Part shown: piece by piece, positions 30,746-40,424 of the stretch | How the letters are laid out: the number at the start of each line of letters is the position of its first letter | Numbering within the stretch: the stretch's first letter is position 1 | NCBI RefSeq assembly: GCF_023656415.1 | Contig: NZ_JAMOIL010000006.1 | Coordinates: 1 to 64,000, forward strand | Direction of reading: 5' to 3' | Source: Nocardioides bruguierae | GTDB taxonomy: Bacteria; Actinomycetota; Actinomycetes; Propionibacteriales; Nocardioidaceae | Length of the DNA: 64,000 bases | The notes under the pieces: generated by a model | Told to the model about the DNA's origin: nothing | Database searches by the model: none | Seen by the model: the letters and a program-made list of their open reading frames with translations, nothing else | Made by a program: the position numbers and the translations under genes

Positions 30746-31576
30746 GTGCGTCGTCGTCTCATCGCCGTGGGAGTGACCGCCGGGGCCGTGGGCGCCGTGG
30801 GCGGGGCTCTCGGGGTCGCGTTCCGCCAGCTCTTGCACGCCCAGGCCGCGAAGGCCCGGGCGATCATCGGCAAGCCGCTGGGGGAGGACGCGATCGACGC
30901 CGACCGGGTGTGGAAGGCCGGCTACGGCGACCCCCTGGACCTGCTGCTGCTCGGCGACTCCATCGCGGCCGGCCTGGGGGCCGACGTCCGCAAGGAGACG
31001 CTGGGGGCGCGGTTGAGCAAGGGCCTGGCCAAGCAGCTGCACCGGGCGGTGCGGCTGCGCACCGCGGCGGTCGTCGGATCGGAGTCCTCCGCGCTCGCCT
31101 CCCAGCTCGACGCGCTCCCGCCCGACTACCGGCCGCAGCTCGCCGTCATCGTCGTCGGCGGCAACGACGTCACCCACCGGGTGCCCGTGGCGGACTCCGC
31201 CGCCCACCTCGAGGACGCCGTCACCCGGCTGCGCGCGCTCGGCGCCGGCGTGGTCGTCGGCACCTGCCCCGACCTGGGCGCGCTGCGCCCCGTGCCGCAG
31301 CCGCTGCGGACGCTGGGCTCGCGGGCCTCGCGCCAGCTGGCGGCGGCCCAGGAGCGCGCGGCGCTGCACGCCGGCGCCCACGCCGTCTCCCTGGCGCACG
31401 TGGTCGGGCCGTTCTTCATCACCAACCCCGACGAGATGTTCAGCCTCGACCGCTTCCACCCCAGCCCGCTGGGCTACAAGCGCACGGCCGAGGCGATGCT
31501 GCCCTCGCTGCTGGCAGCACTCGGCGAGCGCGAGGACGTGCCGTTCGGCCACGCGGCTCCCAGGGGCGGTCGCTGA
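30746..31576 (+). CDS. SGNH-family hydrolase (GDSL lipase/esterase), membrane-anchored or exported
   Basis: A 276-residue protein beginning with GTG and an N-terminal hydrophobic stretch (AVGVTAGAVGAVGGALGVAF), which is a signal anchor. The SGNH blocks are: L-L-L-G-D-S-I-A-A-G-L-G (Ser nucleophile), G in the block-II region, V-V-G-G-N-D-V-T (Asn), and L-D-R-F-H-P-S-P-L-G-Y (Asp and His). It hydrolyses esters on the outer face of the membrane or in the envelope; the substrate could be a lipid or acetylated sugar. It is divergent from the YCII operon and converges with the methyltransferase gene three bases from its stop. Confidence 0.9.
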   Translation: MRRRLIAVGVTAGAVGAVGGALGVAFRQLLHAQAAKARAIIGKPLGEDAIDADRVWKAGYGDPLDLLLLGDSIAAGLGADVRKETLGARLSKGLAKQLHRAVRLRTAAVVGSESSALASQLDALPPDYRPQLAVIVVGGNDVTHRVPVADSAAHLEDAVTRLRALGAGVVVGTCPDLGALRPVPQPLRTLGSRASRQLAAAQERAALHAGAHAVSLAHVVGPFFITNPDEMFSLDRFHPSPLGYKRTAEAMLPSLLAALGEREDVPFGHAAPRGGR

Positions 31577-31579
31577 GCC

Positions 31580-32176
31580 TCAGCCGACGACCACGTACCG
31601 GTCGTCGCTGATCTCCCGACCCCAGTAGACCGCCTCGGGCAGGCGGACGAGGCGGGGCCGGCGCCCCGCGTCGCGCAGCAGCGCCTGCGTCTCCTCCGCG
31701 GCCAGGCCGGCGCCGTTGCCCCAGCGTCCCTCGACGAGCACCAGCCGGCCGCCCGGCCGCAGCAGCCCGCCCCAGCGCCGCAGGACCTCGACCGGCTCCG
31801 GCAGCGCCCACAGCACGTGCCGGCACAGCACCACGTCGTAGGTGCCGTCGGTCAGCGGCGGCCGGGCTGCGTCGCCGCGGGTGATCGTGACGCCCCGGTG
31901 CTGCGCGGTCTTGGCCTGCGCCAGCGCGACCATCCGCGGGGAGACGTCCACGCCGTCGACGTCGAAGCCCGCCTGGGCCAGCAGGTCGGTGAGGGTGGCC
32001 GTGCCGCAGCCCAGGTCGGCGACCCGGCCCGGCGGCGGTGGCAGGAGGCCCAGCAGCAGGTCGCGCCAGGCGGCGCGGACCGTCGGGTCGCGCAGGCCGT
32101 GGTCGGCGGGCTCGTCGAAGGCGTCGGCCTCGGCGTCCCAGAGGTCGGCGGTGTCGCCCAGGGGGTGCTCGTCCAC
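31580..32176 (-). CDS. Class I SAM-dependent methyltransferase
   Basis: A 198-residue methyltransferase. Motif I is V-A-D-L-G-C-G-T-A-T-L near residue 52, the acidic post-I loop is V-D-G-V-D-V-S, and motif post-II is Y-D-V-V-L-C-R-H-V-L-W-A-L. The family (Methyltransf_11/25) acts on small molecules, quinones or proteins; the substrate is not deducible. GTG at 32176 is the only plausible start giving the usual W-D-A-E-A-D-A-F-D-E-P entry. It is separated from groEL by 300 bp of regulatory DNA. Confidence 0.88.
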   Translation of the reverse strand: MDEHPLGDTADLWDAEADAFDEPADHGLRDPTVRAAWRDLLLGLLPPPPGRVADLGCGTATLTDLLAQAGFDVDGVDVSPRMVALAQAKTAQHRGVTITRGDAARPPLTDGTYDVVLCRHVLWALPEPVEVLRRWGGLLRPGGRLVLVEGRWGNGAGLAAEETQALLRDAGRRPRLVRLPEAVYWGREISDDRYVVVG

Positions 32177-32213
32177 CCGAGGCACGCTAGCCGGAGGCTC
32201 CGACGCCGGCCCT

Positions 32214-32268
32214 GGGAGCGGGGCGGGAGCGGGGCGGGAGCGGGGCGGGAGCGGGGCGGGAACGGGGC
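32214..32268. repeat. Five tandem 11-bp G-rich repeats
   Basis: GGGAGCGGGGC repeats four times, followed by GGGAACGGGGC. An 11-bp period equals one helical turn and gives closely spaced G-runs able to form a G-quadruplex on the plus strand. It lies between the divergent methyltransferase and groEL, just upstream of the two CIRCE operators. Confidence 0.85.
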
Positions 32269-32286
32269 GGTGAGAGGGCAAGGACG

Positions 32287-32313
32287 TTTGCACTCGAGGG
32301 GGTCGAGTGCTAA
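32287..32313. promoter_or_regulatory. CIRCE operator 1 (HrcA site) for groEL
   Basis: TTTGCACTC (32287-32295), nine-base spacer, GAGTGCTAA (32305-32313). This matches the HrcA consensus TTAGCACTC-N9-GAGTGCTAA with two changes in the left arm. HrcA bound here would repress groEL until heat shock. Confidence 0.95.
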
Positions 32314-32322
32314 ACATGACGC

Positions 32323-34106
<1,784 letters not shown>

Positions 34107-34132
34107 GTCCTGCCTCGTAGCACCTGCACCAC

Positions 34133-34173
34133 CCGCACGGCCCCGGTCCCTTCGGTGGACCGGGGCCGTGCGG
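34133..34173 (+). terminator. Strong hairpin terminator of groEL
   Basis: CCGCACGGCCCCGGTC (34133-34148) pairs perfectly with GACCGGGGCCGTGCGG (34158-34173): 16 bp around a nine-base loop containing TTCG. There is no downstream T-run. It starts 26 bases after the groEL stop. Confidence 0.85.
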
Positions 34174-34214
34174 CATGTCCGGGCCGGTCACGGGGCCCGT
34201 GTGAGACTGGCCGG

Positions 34215-34751
34215 GTGCACCGCCCCCGACCCCTCCTGCTCGCCGGCCTGTGCGCGCTGGTGCTCGCCTCCGGGTGCGCCTCGCAGGGCACCCCGACGGC
34301 GGAGCCGGCCCCCTCGGCCAGCCCGTCCACCAGCCCGTCCGGCAGCCCTTCCTCCGGTACCGACGAGGGCGAGGACGGCAGCGAGAGCCAGGACGAGGCC
34401 GCGTACCCCGTCGTGACGCTGACCGCGGCCTCGGCCAGCGGCCGCTGCGCCGTGCCGACCGCGGCCCGGCTGCGGCTCGCCGACGGAGCCTGGTCGGGCA
34501 CGGTCACCGACGCCGGTGACGGCAGCGTCACGGTCGTCACCGACCGCACCTGGGCCGGCGAGGAGGCCGGCACCCTGCGGCTCGACGTGCTCGACGACGT
34601 CGACCTCCTGCTCGACGGCCTGGCCCTCGAGGTCGACGAGGACGTGCTGGTGGCCGCCTCGGGCTCCCAGGTCATGGTCTGCGGCTTCTCCGGGGAGGAG
34701 ACCGCCGCGCGCACGCGCCTGTACGAGCGGGCGTTCGGGACGACGGCGTGA
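34215..34751 (+). CDS. Secreted lipoprotein, unknown function
   Basis: A 178-residue lipoprotein. GTG at 34215 gives a short basic N-region, a hydrophobic core (LLLAGLCALVLA) and the lipobox L-A-S-G-C with the lipid-bearing Cys near residue 20. A Ser/Pro-rich linker and a small beta-rich domain follow, with cysteines at S-G-R-C-A-V and V-M-V-C-G-F that may form a disulfide. No family is recognised. The stop overlaps the next start as GTGA, tying it to a cytidylyltransferase-like and a kinase-like gene, which is a strange partnership for a lipoprotein. Confidence 0.8.
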   Translation: MHRPRPLLLAGLCALVLASGCASQGTPTAEPAPSASPSTSPSGSPSSGTDEGEDGSESQDEAAYPVVTLTAASASGRCAVPTAARLRLADGAWSGTVTDAGDGSVTVVTDRTWAGEEAGTLRLDVLDDVDLLLDGLALEVDEDVLVAASGSQVMVCGFSGEETAARTRLYERAFGTTA

Positions 34752-35329
34752 GCGCCGCGGCACCGGCCCGCCGCGTGGCCGGCCTGGTCCTCGCCGCGGG
34801 CGCCGGCACCCGCCGCGGTGGGCCCAAGGCGCTGGCCGCCGACGAGGGCGGCCCGTGGCTGACCCGTGCCGTGGCCCTGCTGCGGGACGCGGGCTGCGAC
34901 CCGGTGACGGTGGTGCTGGGCGCCGCGCCCGAGGCCGCGGACCTGCTCGAGCCGGACGACGCCGTGCGGGTCGTCGTGGCGCAGGACTGGGCGCAGGGCC
35001 AGTCCGCCTCGCTGCGCGCCGGGCTCGAGGCGCTCGCGGGCACCGACGTCGCGGCCGCCCTCGTGGCCCTGGTCGACCTGCCCGACCTCCGGGCCGAGGT
35101 CGCCGCGCGCGTGGTGCTGCGGTGCAGCGGCCCGGGCTCGCTGGCCCGGGCGAGCTTCCTCGGCACCCCGGGCCACCCCGTGCTGCTGGGGCGCGAGCAC
35201 TGGGCCGGCGTCCTGGACGTCGCGACGGGGGACGCCGGCGCACGGCCCTACCTGCGGGCGCACCCGCCGGTGCTGGTCGAGTGCGGGGACCTGGCCACGG
35301 GTGTGGACGACGACGGGCCACCGCGGTGA
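34748..35329 (+). CDS. MobA-like NTP transferase (molybdenum-cofactor nucleotidyltransferase family)
   Basis: A 193-residue protein of the MobA/MocA NTP_transf_3 fold. The nucleotide-binding signature is V-A-G-L-V-L-A-A-G-A-G-T-R-R-G-G-P-K-A-L near residue 10, and the metal-binding Asp is in V-A-L-V-D-L-P-D-L near residue 100. G-Q-S-A-S-L-R-A-G-L is the conserved substrate loop of MocA-type CTP/GTP transferases. It might attach a nucleotide to molybdopterin or to another phosphorylated molecule. GTG overlaps the lipoprotein stop; its own stop overlaps the kinase GTG. Confidence 0.85.
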   Translation: MSAAAPARRVAGLVLAAGAGTRRGGPKALAADEGGPWLTRAVALLRDAGCDPVTVVLGAAPEAADLLEPDDAVRVVVAQDWAQGQSASLRAGLEALAGTDVAAALVALVDLPDLRAEVAARVVLRCSGPGSLARASFLGTPGHPVLLGREHWAGVLDVATGDAGARPYLRAHPPVLVECGDLATGVDDDGPPR

Positions 35330-36306
35330 GCGCACCCCCACGGCTCCAGCCGCTCACGCGCGCCCGGGTGGCCGACCTGGGGGAGGCCGGCGCCGCGTGG
35401 CACGCGGCCCTGCCCGGCGTCCTCGACGCACTGGCCCAGCGCTGGGAGGTCGCCTGGGGCCGGCAGCTGCCCGGCGGCTCGGCCTCGTACGTGCTGGCCG
35501 CCACGACCCGGGACGAGCAGGAACGGGTGCTGAAGGTGCGGCTGCCCGAGCCGGGGCTCGGGGAGGGGCTCGGGGAGGGGCGCGACGGCGGAGAGGGCGG
35601 AGAGGGGGGAGAGGCCCGGGTGCTGCGTGCGGCGGACGGGCGCGGGTACGCGCGGCTGCACGCGTACGTGCCGGCGTCCGACCTGGGTCTGGCGGACGGG
35701 GCCGACGCGCTGCTGCTGGAGCGGCTCGGCCCGTCCCTGGACGCCACGGGCGGCTCCGTGGAGGACCGGCTCACCGTGCTGGCCCGCACCCTGCGCGAGG
35801 CGTGGCAGGTGCCGCCGCCCCCGACGGGGCCGCGCGAGGACAAGGCGCTGTCGCTGGCCCGCGCGGTGCGCGAGACCGACGCACGGCTCGGCGGCGTCAC
35901 CGATCCCGCGGCCCTGCGCGAGGCGCTCGCGGCGGCCGAGCGGCTGGCCGGCTGGACCGGTGCGACCGTCACCGTGCACGGCGACGCCCACCCCTCCAAC
36001 CTGCTCCGCACCCGGGACGGACGCGGCACCGGCTGGGCCTTCGTCGACCCCGACGGGTTCGCCTGCGACCCCGCCTACGACCTCGGCGTCGCGGTGCGCG
36101 ACTGGTCCTCGCACCTGCGGGGCGCCGACGCCCGCGCCCGGCTGCGCGGCTGGTGCGGGCTGCTCGCGACCGCGACCGGGCTGGACGCGCGCCGCGTCTG
36201 GGACTGGGCCTACCTCGAGCGGGTCTCGACCGGCCTCTACGTCAGCGGGTTCGGCGCACCCACGGTCGGCCGCCCGTTCCTGGAGACGGCCGCTGCGCTC
36301 GTCTGA
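35326..36306 (+). CDS. Aminoglycoside-phosphotransferase-family kinase
   Basis: A 326-residue small-molecule kinase, closest by pattern to the streptomycin 6-kinase/APH_6_hur group. The catalytic loop is V-T-V-H-G-D-A-H-P-S-N-L-L (Asp base) near residue 220, and the metal-binding Asp is in F-V-D-P-D-G-F-A-C-D-P-A-Y-D-L-G. The N-lobe Lys is in E-R-V-L-K-V-R-L. Between strands there is a low-complexity Gly/Glu insertion (GLGEGLGEGRDGGEGGEGG) that looks like microsatellite slippage. Resistance cannot be assumed; it may be a metabolic kinase. GTGA overlap with the preceding gene. Confidence 0.85.
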   Translation: MSAPPRLQPLTRARVADLGEAGAAWHAALPGVLDALAQRWEVAWGRQLPGGSASYVLAATTRDEQERVLKVRLPEPGLGEGLGEGRDGGEGGEGGEARVLRAADGRGYARLHAYVPASDLGLADGADALLLERLGPSLDATGGSVEDRLTVLARTLREAWQVPPPPTGPREDKALSLARAVRETDARLGGVTDPAALREALAAAERLAGWTGATVTVHGDAHPSNLLRTRDGRGTGWAFVDPDGFACDPAYDLGVAVRDWSSHLRGADARARLRGWCGLLATATGLDARRVWDWAYLERVSTGLYVSGFGAPTVGRPFLETAAALV

Positions 36307-36332
36307 CCCGCCCCCAGCCCGGCAGGCCGGTC

Positions 36333-36743
36333 TCAGCGGGCCCGGCGCACGCGGATCGGGCCCTTGGCCGTGGAGGGGTCCACGACTCGTCCGCCCTGGG
36401 TGATCTCCACCTGTCCGGCCGCCACCAGCCGTCGCGCCGCACGCCGCGCCGGCTCCATGAGGTCGCGCCAGTCCTCCCCGCCGACCGCCCGCGCCGCCTC
36501 CGAGGGGCAGATCGTCGACGAGGCCGCGCGCGAGGCGAGCAGGTCGGTGATGCTCCGCTCGAGCGCCTCGTCCGTGGGCCCGGGCTTGTGCCGGCGGCAG
36601 GCGGTGGAGCAGTAGCGCACGTCGTCCCAGCTGCGCTCCCACTTCTTGCGCCACTCGATCGTGCGGCCGCAGGTCGCGCAGGTCTTGGGCTCGGGGGTGC
36701 TTACGCCCACCAGCCTGCCGCGCGGCGCGGGGCGTCCGCTCAC
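36333..36743 (-). CDS. DUF2256 plus DUF3253 protein
   Basis: A 136-residue two-domain protein. The N-terminal zinc-binding DUF2256 part reads [16 protein letters not shown], then [12 protein letters not shown], four cysteines for one metal. The DUF3253 part is a winged helix: [11 protein letters not shown]...I-C-P-S-E-A-A-R and [10 protein letters not shown]. This fusion is common in proteobacteria and actinobacteria; its role is unknown but looks nucleic-acid-binding. GTG at 36743 or GTG at 36710 could be the start. Confidence 0.88.
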   Translation of the reverse strand: MSGRPAPRGRLVGVSTPEPKTCATCGRTIEWRKKWERSWDDVRYCSTACRRHKPGPTDEALERSITDLLASRAASSTICPSEAARAVGGEDWRDLMEPARRAARRLVAAGQVEITQGGRVVDPSTAKGPIRVRRAR

Positions 36744-36851
36744 CCCTCACGGCGAGCGGACGCCTTGCCCGACCCGGCAGGCTGGCCCCCCCGAGCAGCC
36801 CCCACGCAGGATCCACGCAGCACCCGCCCCGGGACACGGTCAGGAGCCCGC

Positions 36852-37961
36852 ATGACCCGCACACCGCTCGCCGCCGCGCTGGCGGCGCTCGCGCTCGTCC
36901 TCACCGCCTGCACGGGCGGCACGCAGGAGGACGCCGGCGGCGCGGCCGCGCCCGCGAGCAGCAGCGCGCCCGCCCCGTCCGAGCCGTCGACGTCGTCAGG
37001 ATCGCCGACGCGGACAGCGAGCCCCTCGGAGTCCGGGTCCGGGTCGGCGAGCGCCGACGAGACCGTGGCCGCCGAGGACCTGCCCCGGGTGGAGCGGAAG
37101 GTGTCCCTGCCGGCCCTCATGCGCGACGGGGTGCGCTCGGGGCGGCTGACCCGCACCCAGCCGCTGGCCTCCACCGACACGTGGCGCTCGTGGGCGGTGA
37201 CCTACCGGGTCGAGGACCGGACGGTCTCCGGCGAGCTGCTGGTGCCCCGCGGGCGTGGGCCGTTCCCGGCCGTCGTCCTCAACCACGGGTACATCGAGCC
37301 CTCGTACTACAGCCTGGGCCAGGGGCTGAGCCGCGAGCAGGAGTACCTGGCCGCCCGCGGCTTCGTGGTGCTGCACACCGACTACGGCGGCTACGCCGGC
37401 TCCGACCCGGTGGGTAAGGTGGGCTGGGAGAGCCGCCTGGCCTGGACCCGGGACGCCATCGGGGCCGTGCAGGAGGTGAAGAAGATGGCGGTCGTGGACG
37501 AGGACCGCACCGCCTTCCTCGGGCGCTCGGCCGGCGGGGGCGTCACGTACAACGCCATCGTGGCGGACCCGGACCTGGTCGACGCCGCCGTCGTCTTCGC
37601 CCCGGTCAGCTCCGACCTCACCGACAACCTCGCCCGCTGGACGGTGCCCGAGCGCCCCGACTTCGCCGCCGCCCTGGCGCAGGCCGTCGGCGGCACGCCC
37701 GCGCAGGAGCCGCGGGCCTACCGTCAGCTCTCGCCCCGCACCTACTTCGACCGGATCGAGGTACCGGTGCTCATCCACCACGGCACCAGCGACGACGTCT
37801 GCCCGATCGGCTGGTCGCGCACCACCCAGCGGCTGCTGGAGCGGGCCGGGGTCCGCAGCCGTCTGGTGGAGTACGCGGGGGAGGAGCACGCGTTCGGTCC
37901 GCAGTTCACGGACTCGATGGCGCGCACGGTGCGCTTCCTGCGGGCCCGTCTGGACGGGTGA
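36852..37961 (+). CDS. Secreted lipoprotein alpha/beta hydrolase (dienelactone/prolyl-oligopeptidase type)
   Basis: A 369-residue protein. The signal peptide ends in the lipobox L-T-A-C near residue 20, then a Ser/Pro/Thr linker to about residue 75. The hydrolase domain has V-L-N-H-G-Y oxyanion region, G-R-S-A-G-G-G (Ser nucleophile) near residue 222, Asp in H-G-T-S-D-D-V and His in G-E-E-H-A-F-G near residue 345. It probably cleaves an ester or peptide at the outer face of the membrane. CAGGAG precedes the ATG at 36852. Monocistronic as far as can be seen. Confidence 0.88.
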   Translation: MTRTPLAAALAALALVLTACTGGTQEDAGGAAAPASSSAPAPSEPSTSSGSPTRTASPSESGSGSASADETVAAEDLPRVERKVSLPALMRDGVRSGRLTRTQPLASTDTWRSWAVTYRVEDRTVSGELLVPRGRGPFPAVVLNHGYIEPSYYSLGQGLSREQEYLAARGFVVLHTDYGGYAGSDPVGKVGWESRLAWTRDAIGAVQEVKKMAVVDEDRTAFLGRSAGGGVTYNAIVADPDLVDAAVVFAPVSSDLTDNLARWTVPERPDFAAALAQAVGGTPAQEPRAYRQLSPRTYFDRIEVPVLIHHGTSDDVCPIGWSRTTQRLLERAGVRSRLVEYAGEEHAFGPQFTDSMARTVRFLRARLDG

Positions 37962-38450
37962 GCAACCCCTGCGGGTGAAACCTCGCCGTCGTCGTGACAG
38001 CCCGACGGCGACCGGGCAGACTGGCCGCGCCGACGGGGGATCTGGGCGAGACACGCACCAGGTTGGTTGCCGAGGGGCCGGCCAGGTGCTCGCGCGGACG
38101 GGTCCCGTTCCGTCCGCCCGCAGGGGCAGGACGGGAGGACCCGCGCGGCGCCACCTCGGGCCCGGGCCGTGTGTCGATCACCACGGTGACCGACCCGGGC
38201 AGGAGGATCTTTGCGGCATCGTTATGCCGGGGGCCGTCCATCACCCTCTCAGGCTGAGTTAAGCCGGGTAGCGTAGCGGTGCTCACGGAACCCAGGCATG
38301 ACCGGCGTCGGCACGACATTCGCTGAGACCGTGGCGCTGTTGCGGTGTGTTTCTCGTGCTGTGTGCGGTGTCGCTCTTCTTCGTCCTGGTCAGTCTCTCG
38401 GGGACCGGTGTTCCGCGGGCAGACCTGCACGCGACTGAAGGAAATACCGA
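37962..38450. other. 489-bp intergenic region upstream of the osmoprotectant-binding protein gene
   Basis: No convincing reading frame fits here. The first 250 bases are GC-rich with many possible hairpins. From about 38,340 the sequence becomes relatively T-rich (TGTTTCTCGTGCTGTG, TCGCTCTTCTTCGTCCTGG), and this should hold the promoter and leader of the binding-protein gene; AAGGAAA precedes its ATG. I looked for a c-di-AMP (ydaO) riboswitch, which often controls such genes, and did not find its conserved segments. Confidence 0.4.
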
Positions 38451-39395
38451 ATGCGCAACCAGAAGAAGCTGCTCGGCGCCACCGCCGGCCTCGCCGCCCT
38501 CGCCCTCGTCGCCGCCGGCTGCGGCAGCGACTCCGGCAGCGGCTCCGCCGACGGCGAGGCCCTGTCCGGTGTGTCCGTCACCGTCGGCTCGAAGGACTTC
38601 ACCGAGAACATCCTGCTCGGCGAGATGTTCTCGCAGGCGCTCGAGGCGTACGGCGCCGACGTCACCAACCAGGTCAACCTGGGCGGCACGAGCGTCAACC
38701 GCGACGCCCTCCTCGCGGGCGACATCGACGTCTACCCCGAGTACAACGGCACCGGCTGGACGGTCCACCTCGGCAACGAGGACCCCAGCCAGGACCCGCA
38801 GGAGCTCTACGACGTCACCGCCGAGCAGGACCTGGCCGACAACGGGATCAAGTGGGTCGGGCTCTCCCCGTTCAACGACACCTACGGTTTTGCCGCCAAC
38901 GGTGACCTGGCCGAGGCCGAGGGCGGCTTCGACTTCCAGGGCATGGCCGACTACCTCGAGGCCAACCCCGACGCCACCGTCTGCATGGAGACCGAGTTCC
39001 CCAGCCGCCCCGACGGCCTGGTGCTCTTCGAGGACGCCACCGGCTACACCGTGCCCAAGAGCCAGCAGCAGATCCTCGACACCGGCCTCATCTACACCGA
39101 GACCGCTGACGGCAACTGCGACTTCGGCGAGGTCTTCACCACCGACGGCCGCATCAACTCGCTCAACCTCGAGCTGGTCGACGACCCGGGCGTCATGATC
39201 CTCTACAACGTCTCCTTCACCATGAGCGACGACCTGTACGAGGCCAACGCCGAGACCTACGACGAGATCGCCGACACGATCCTCGAGCCGCTCGACAACG
39301 AGAAGATGGCCGAGCTCAACGGCGAGGTCGACAACAACGGCACCCCGGCCGAGGCCGTGGCCGAGTCCTACCTCGAGGAGATCGGCATCCTCTGA
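38451..39395 (+). CDS. Osmoprotectant ABC transporter, substrate-binding lipoprotein (OpuCC/ProX family)
   Basis: A 314-residue exported lipoprotein; the lipobox V-A-A-G-C-G is at about residue 24. The binding domain starts S-V-T-V-G-S-K-D-F-T-E-N-I-L-L-G-E-M, the signature of the glycine betaine/choline/carnitine OpuAC family, and continues with D-V-Y-P-E-Y-N-G-T-G and E-F-P-S-R-P-D-G-L. Aromatic residues W, Y and F suited to a quaternary-ammonium cage are spread through it. Its permeases and ATPase are just downstream but on the opposite strand, converging on it, so binding protein and membrane parts are separately transcribed. Confidence 0.92.
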   Translation: MRNQKKLLGATAGLAALALVAAGCGSDSGSGSADGEALSGVSVTVGSKDFTENILLGEMFSQALEAYGADVTNQVNLGGTSVNRDALLAGDIDVYPEYNGTGWTVHLGNEDPSQDPQELYDVTAEQDLADNGIKWVGLSPFNDTYGFAANGDLAEAEGGFDFQGMADYLEANPDATVCMETEFPSRPDGLVLFEDATGYTVPKSQQQILDTGLIYTETADGNCDFGEVFTTDGRINSLNLELVDDPGVMILYNVSFTMSDDLYEANAETYDEIADTILEPLDNEKMAELNGEVDNNGTPAEAVAESYLEEIGIL

Positions 39396-39413
39396 CGCCG
39401 AGCCTCACCGCTC

Positions 39414-39449
39414 CGACGCCGTCGGCCCCTGCGGGGGTCGGCGGCGTCG
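39414..39449 (+). terminator. Hairpin terminator of the binding-protein gene
   Basis: CGACGCCGTCGGCCCC (39414-39429) pairs with GGGGTCGGCGGCGTCG (39434-39449), 16 bp with two G-T wobbles and a four-base loop, 19 bases after the stop. Confidence 0.75.
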
Positions 39450-39565
39450 CTGCATCCGGAGCCTGGCCTCGCCACCGCTGTCGAGGACGGGCGGCACCCA
39501 CCCCGCTGGTCGAGGAGGGACGACGTCCCGTCGCGAGTCCGAGGGCCCACGTCGTCCGGAACGAC

Positions 39566-39599
39566 GAGAGCCGCCGCCCCGGGTGGGGCGGCGGCTCTC
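39566..39599. terminator. Hairpin between the convergent osmoprotectant units, probably bidirectional
   Basis: GAGAGCCGCCGCCCC (39566-39580) pairs perfectly with GGGGCGGCGGCTCTC (39585-39599) around GGGT. It ends 18 bases before the stop of the leftward permease gene and would terminate that operon. Confidence 0.75.
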
Positions 39600-39617
39600 G
39601 GTGGCCGTAGAGGCCTC

Positions 39618-40424
39618 TCAGAGGCCCTTGGGCTTGAGCAGACGCTCCGCGCAGGCGGCGATCCAGTCGAAGGTCAGCGCGACGATCGCGACGAGCACGG
39701 CGCCGACGATCAGGACGGAGTCCTGCGCCAGCTTCAGCCCGGTGCTGATGGTGATGCCCAGGCCGCCACCGCCGATGAGGAAGGCGAGCGCGGCCATGCC
39801 GATCGTGATGACGATGGTGGTGCGCACGCCGGCCAGGATCACCGGGATGGACAGGGGAAGCTCGATCTTGAACAGGATCGCCATCTTCGTCATGCCCATG
39901 CCGCGGCCGGCCTCGACCACGTTCTTGTCGACCGCCTGGAGCCCGACCATGGTGTTGCGCAGCACGGGCAGCAGGGCGAACAGCGCGAGCGTCCAGACGA
40001 CGGAGAACACGCCCTGCCCGGAGATGGTCAGCCCGATCACGATCAGGCCGTAGGCCGGGAGCGCCTGCCCCGCGTTGGCGATGCCGAGGACGAACGGCGC
40101 GAGCCGCCGGAACCGCGGCCGGGTCAGGAGCACGCCGGCCGGGATCGCGACGACGAGCACCAGGAGCGTGGCCAGGAACGAGATCTCGATGTGCCGCAGC
40201 GTCTCGGCCCGCAGCTCCTCCGGGTCCAGCGACGTGCGCACCTGCGTGACCGCGTTGGGCACGTCGAGGCTCTGGTAGTACAGGAACAGGACGAGCGCGA
40301 GCGCAGCGATGAGGAACGGTGCGACGACCAGCCCGTAGCGGTCGATCAGGTAGGCGCCGCGTGACCCGTCGATGGTCTTCTTCGGACGCGAGGTGTTGCC
40401 CAGCGCGAGTGCGCTCTGGCTCAT
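39618..40424 (-). CDS. Osmoprotectant ABC transporter permease (OpuCD/YehW type)
   Basis: A 268-residue inner-membrane protein with about six membrane helices (VVAPFLIAALALVLFLYY, then FLATLLVLVVAIPAGVLL, and others). The EAA loop that contacts the ATPase is G-R-G-M-G-M-T-K-M-A-I-L-F-K-I-E-L-P near residue 170. ATG at 40424 overlaps the ATPase stop as ATGA. It has an N-terminal cytosolic extension compared with the other permease. With the second permease it forms the heterodimeric channel for compatible solutes. Confidence 0.92.
   Translation of the reverse strand: MSQSALALGNTSRPKKTIDGSRGAYLIDRYGLVVAPFLIAALALVLFLYYQSLDVPNAVTQVRTSLDPEELRAETLRHIEISFLATLLVLVVAIPAGVLLTRPRFRRLAPFVLGIANAGQALPAYGLIVIGLTISGQGVFSVVWTLALFALLPVLRNTMVGLQAVDKNVVEAGRGMGMTKMAILFKIELPLSIPVILAGVRTTIVITIGMAALAFLIGGGGLGITISTGLKLAQDSVLIVGAVLVAIVALTFDWIAACAERLLKPKGL

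Noticed and set aside
32214-32268. Extra operator copies or a coding repeat
   Set aside because: The units do not resemble CIRCE, and no frame with a start and ribosome site runs through them.
35326-36306. Confident streptomycin-resistance gene
   Set aside because: Kinase motifs are clear, but family members include metabolic kinases; it sits in a housekeeping-like operon without mobility signs.
37962-38450. c-di-AMP (ydaO) riboswitch before the osmoprotectant-binding protein gene
   Set aside because: GGGTAGCG near 38,265 looked suggestive, but the conserved GGGGTGAA and the closing segments are missing on both strands.
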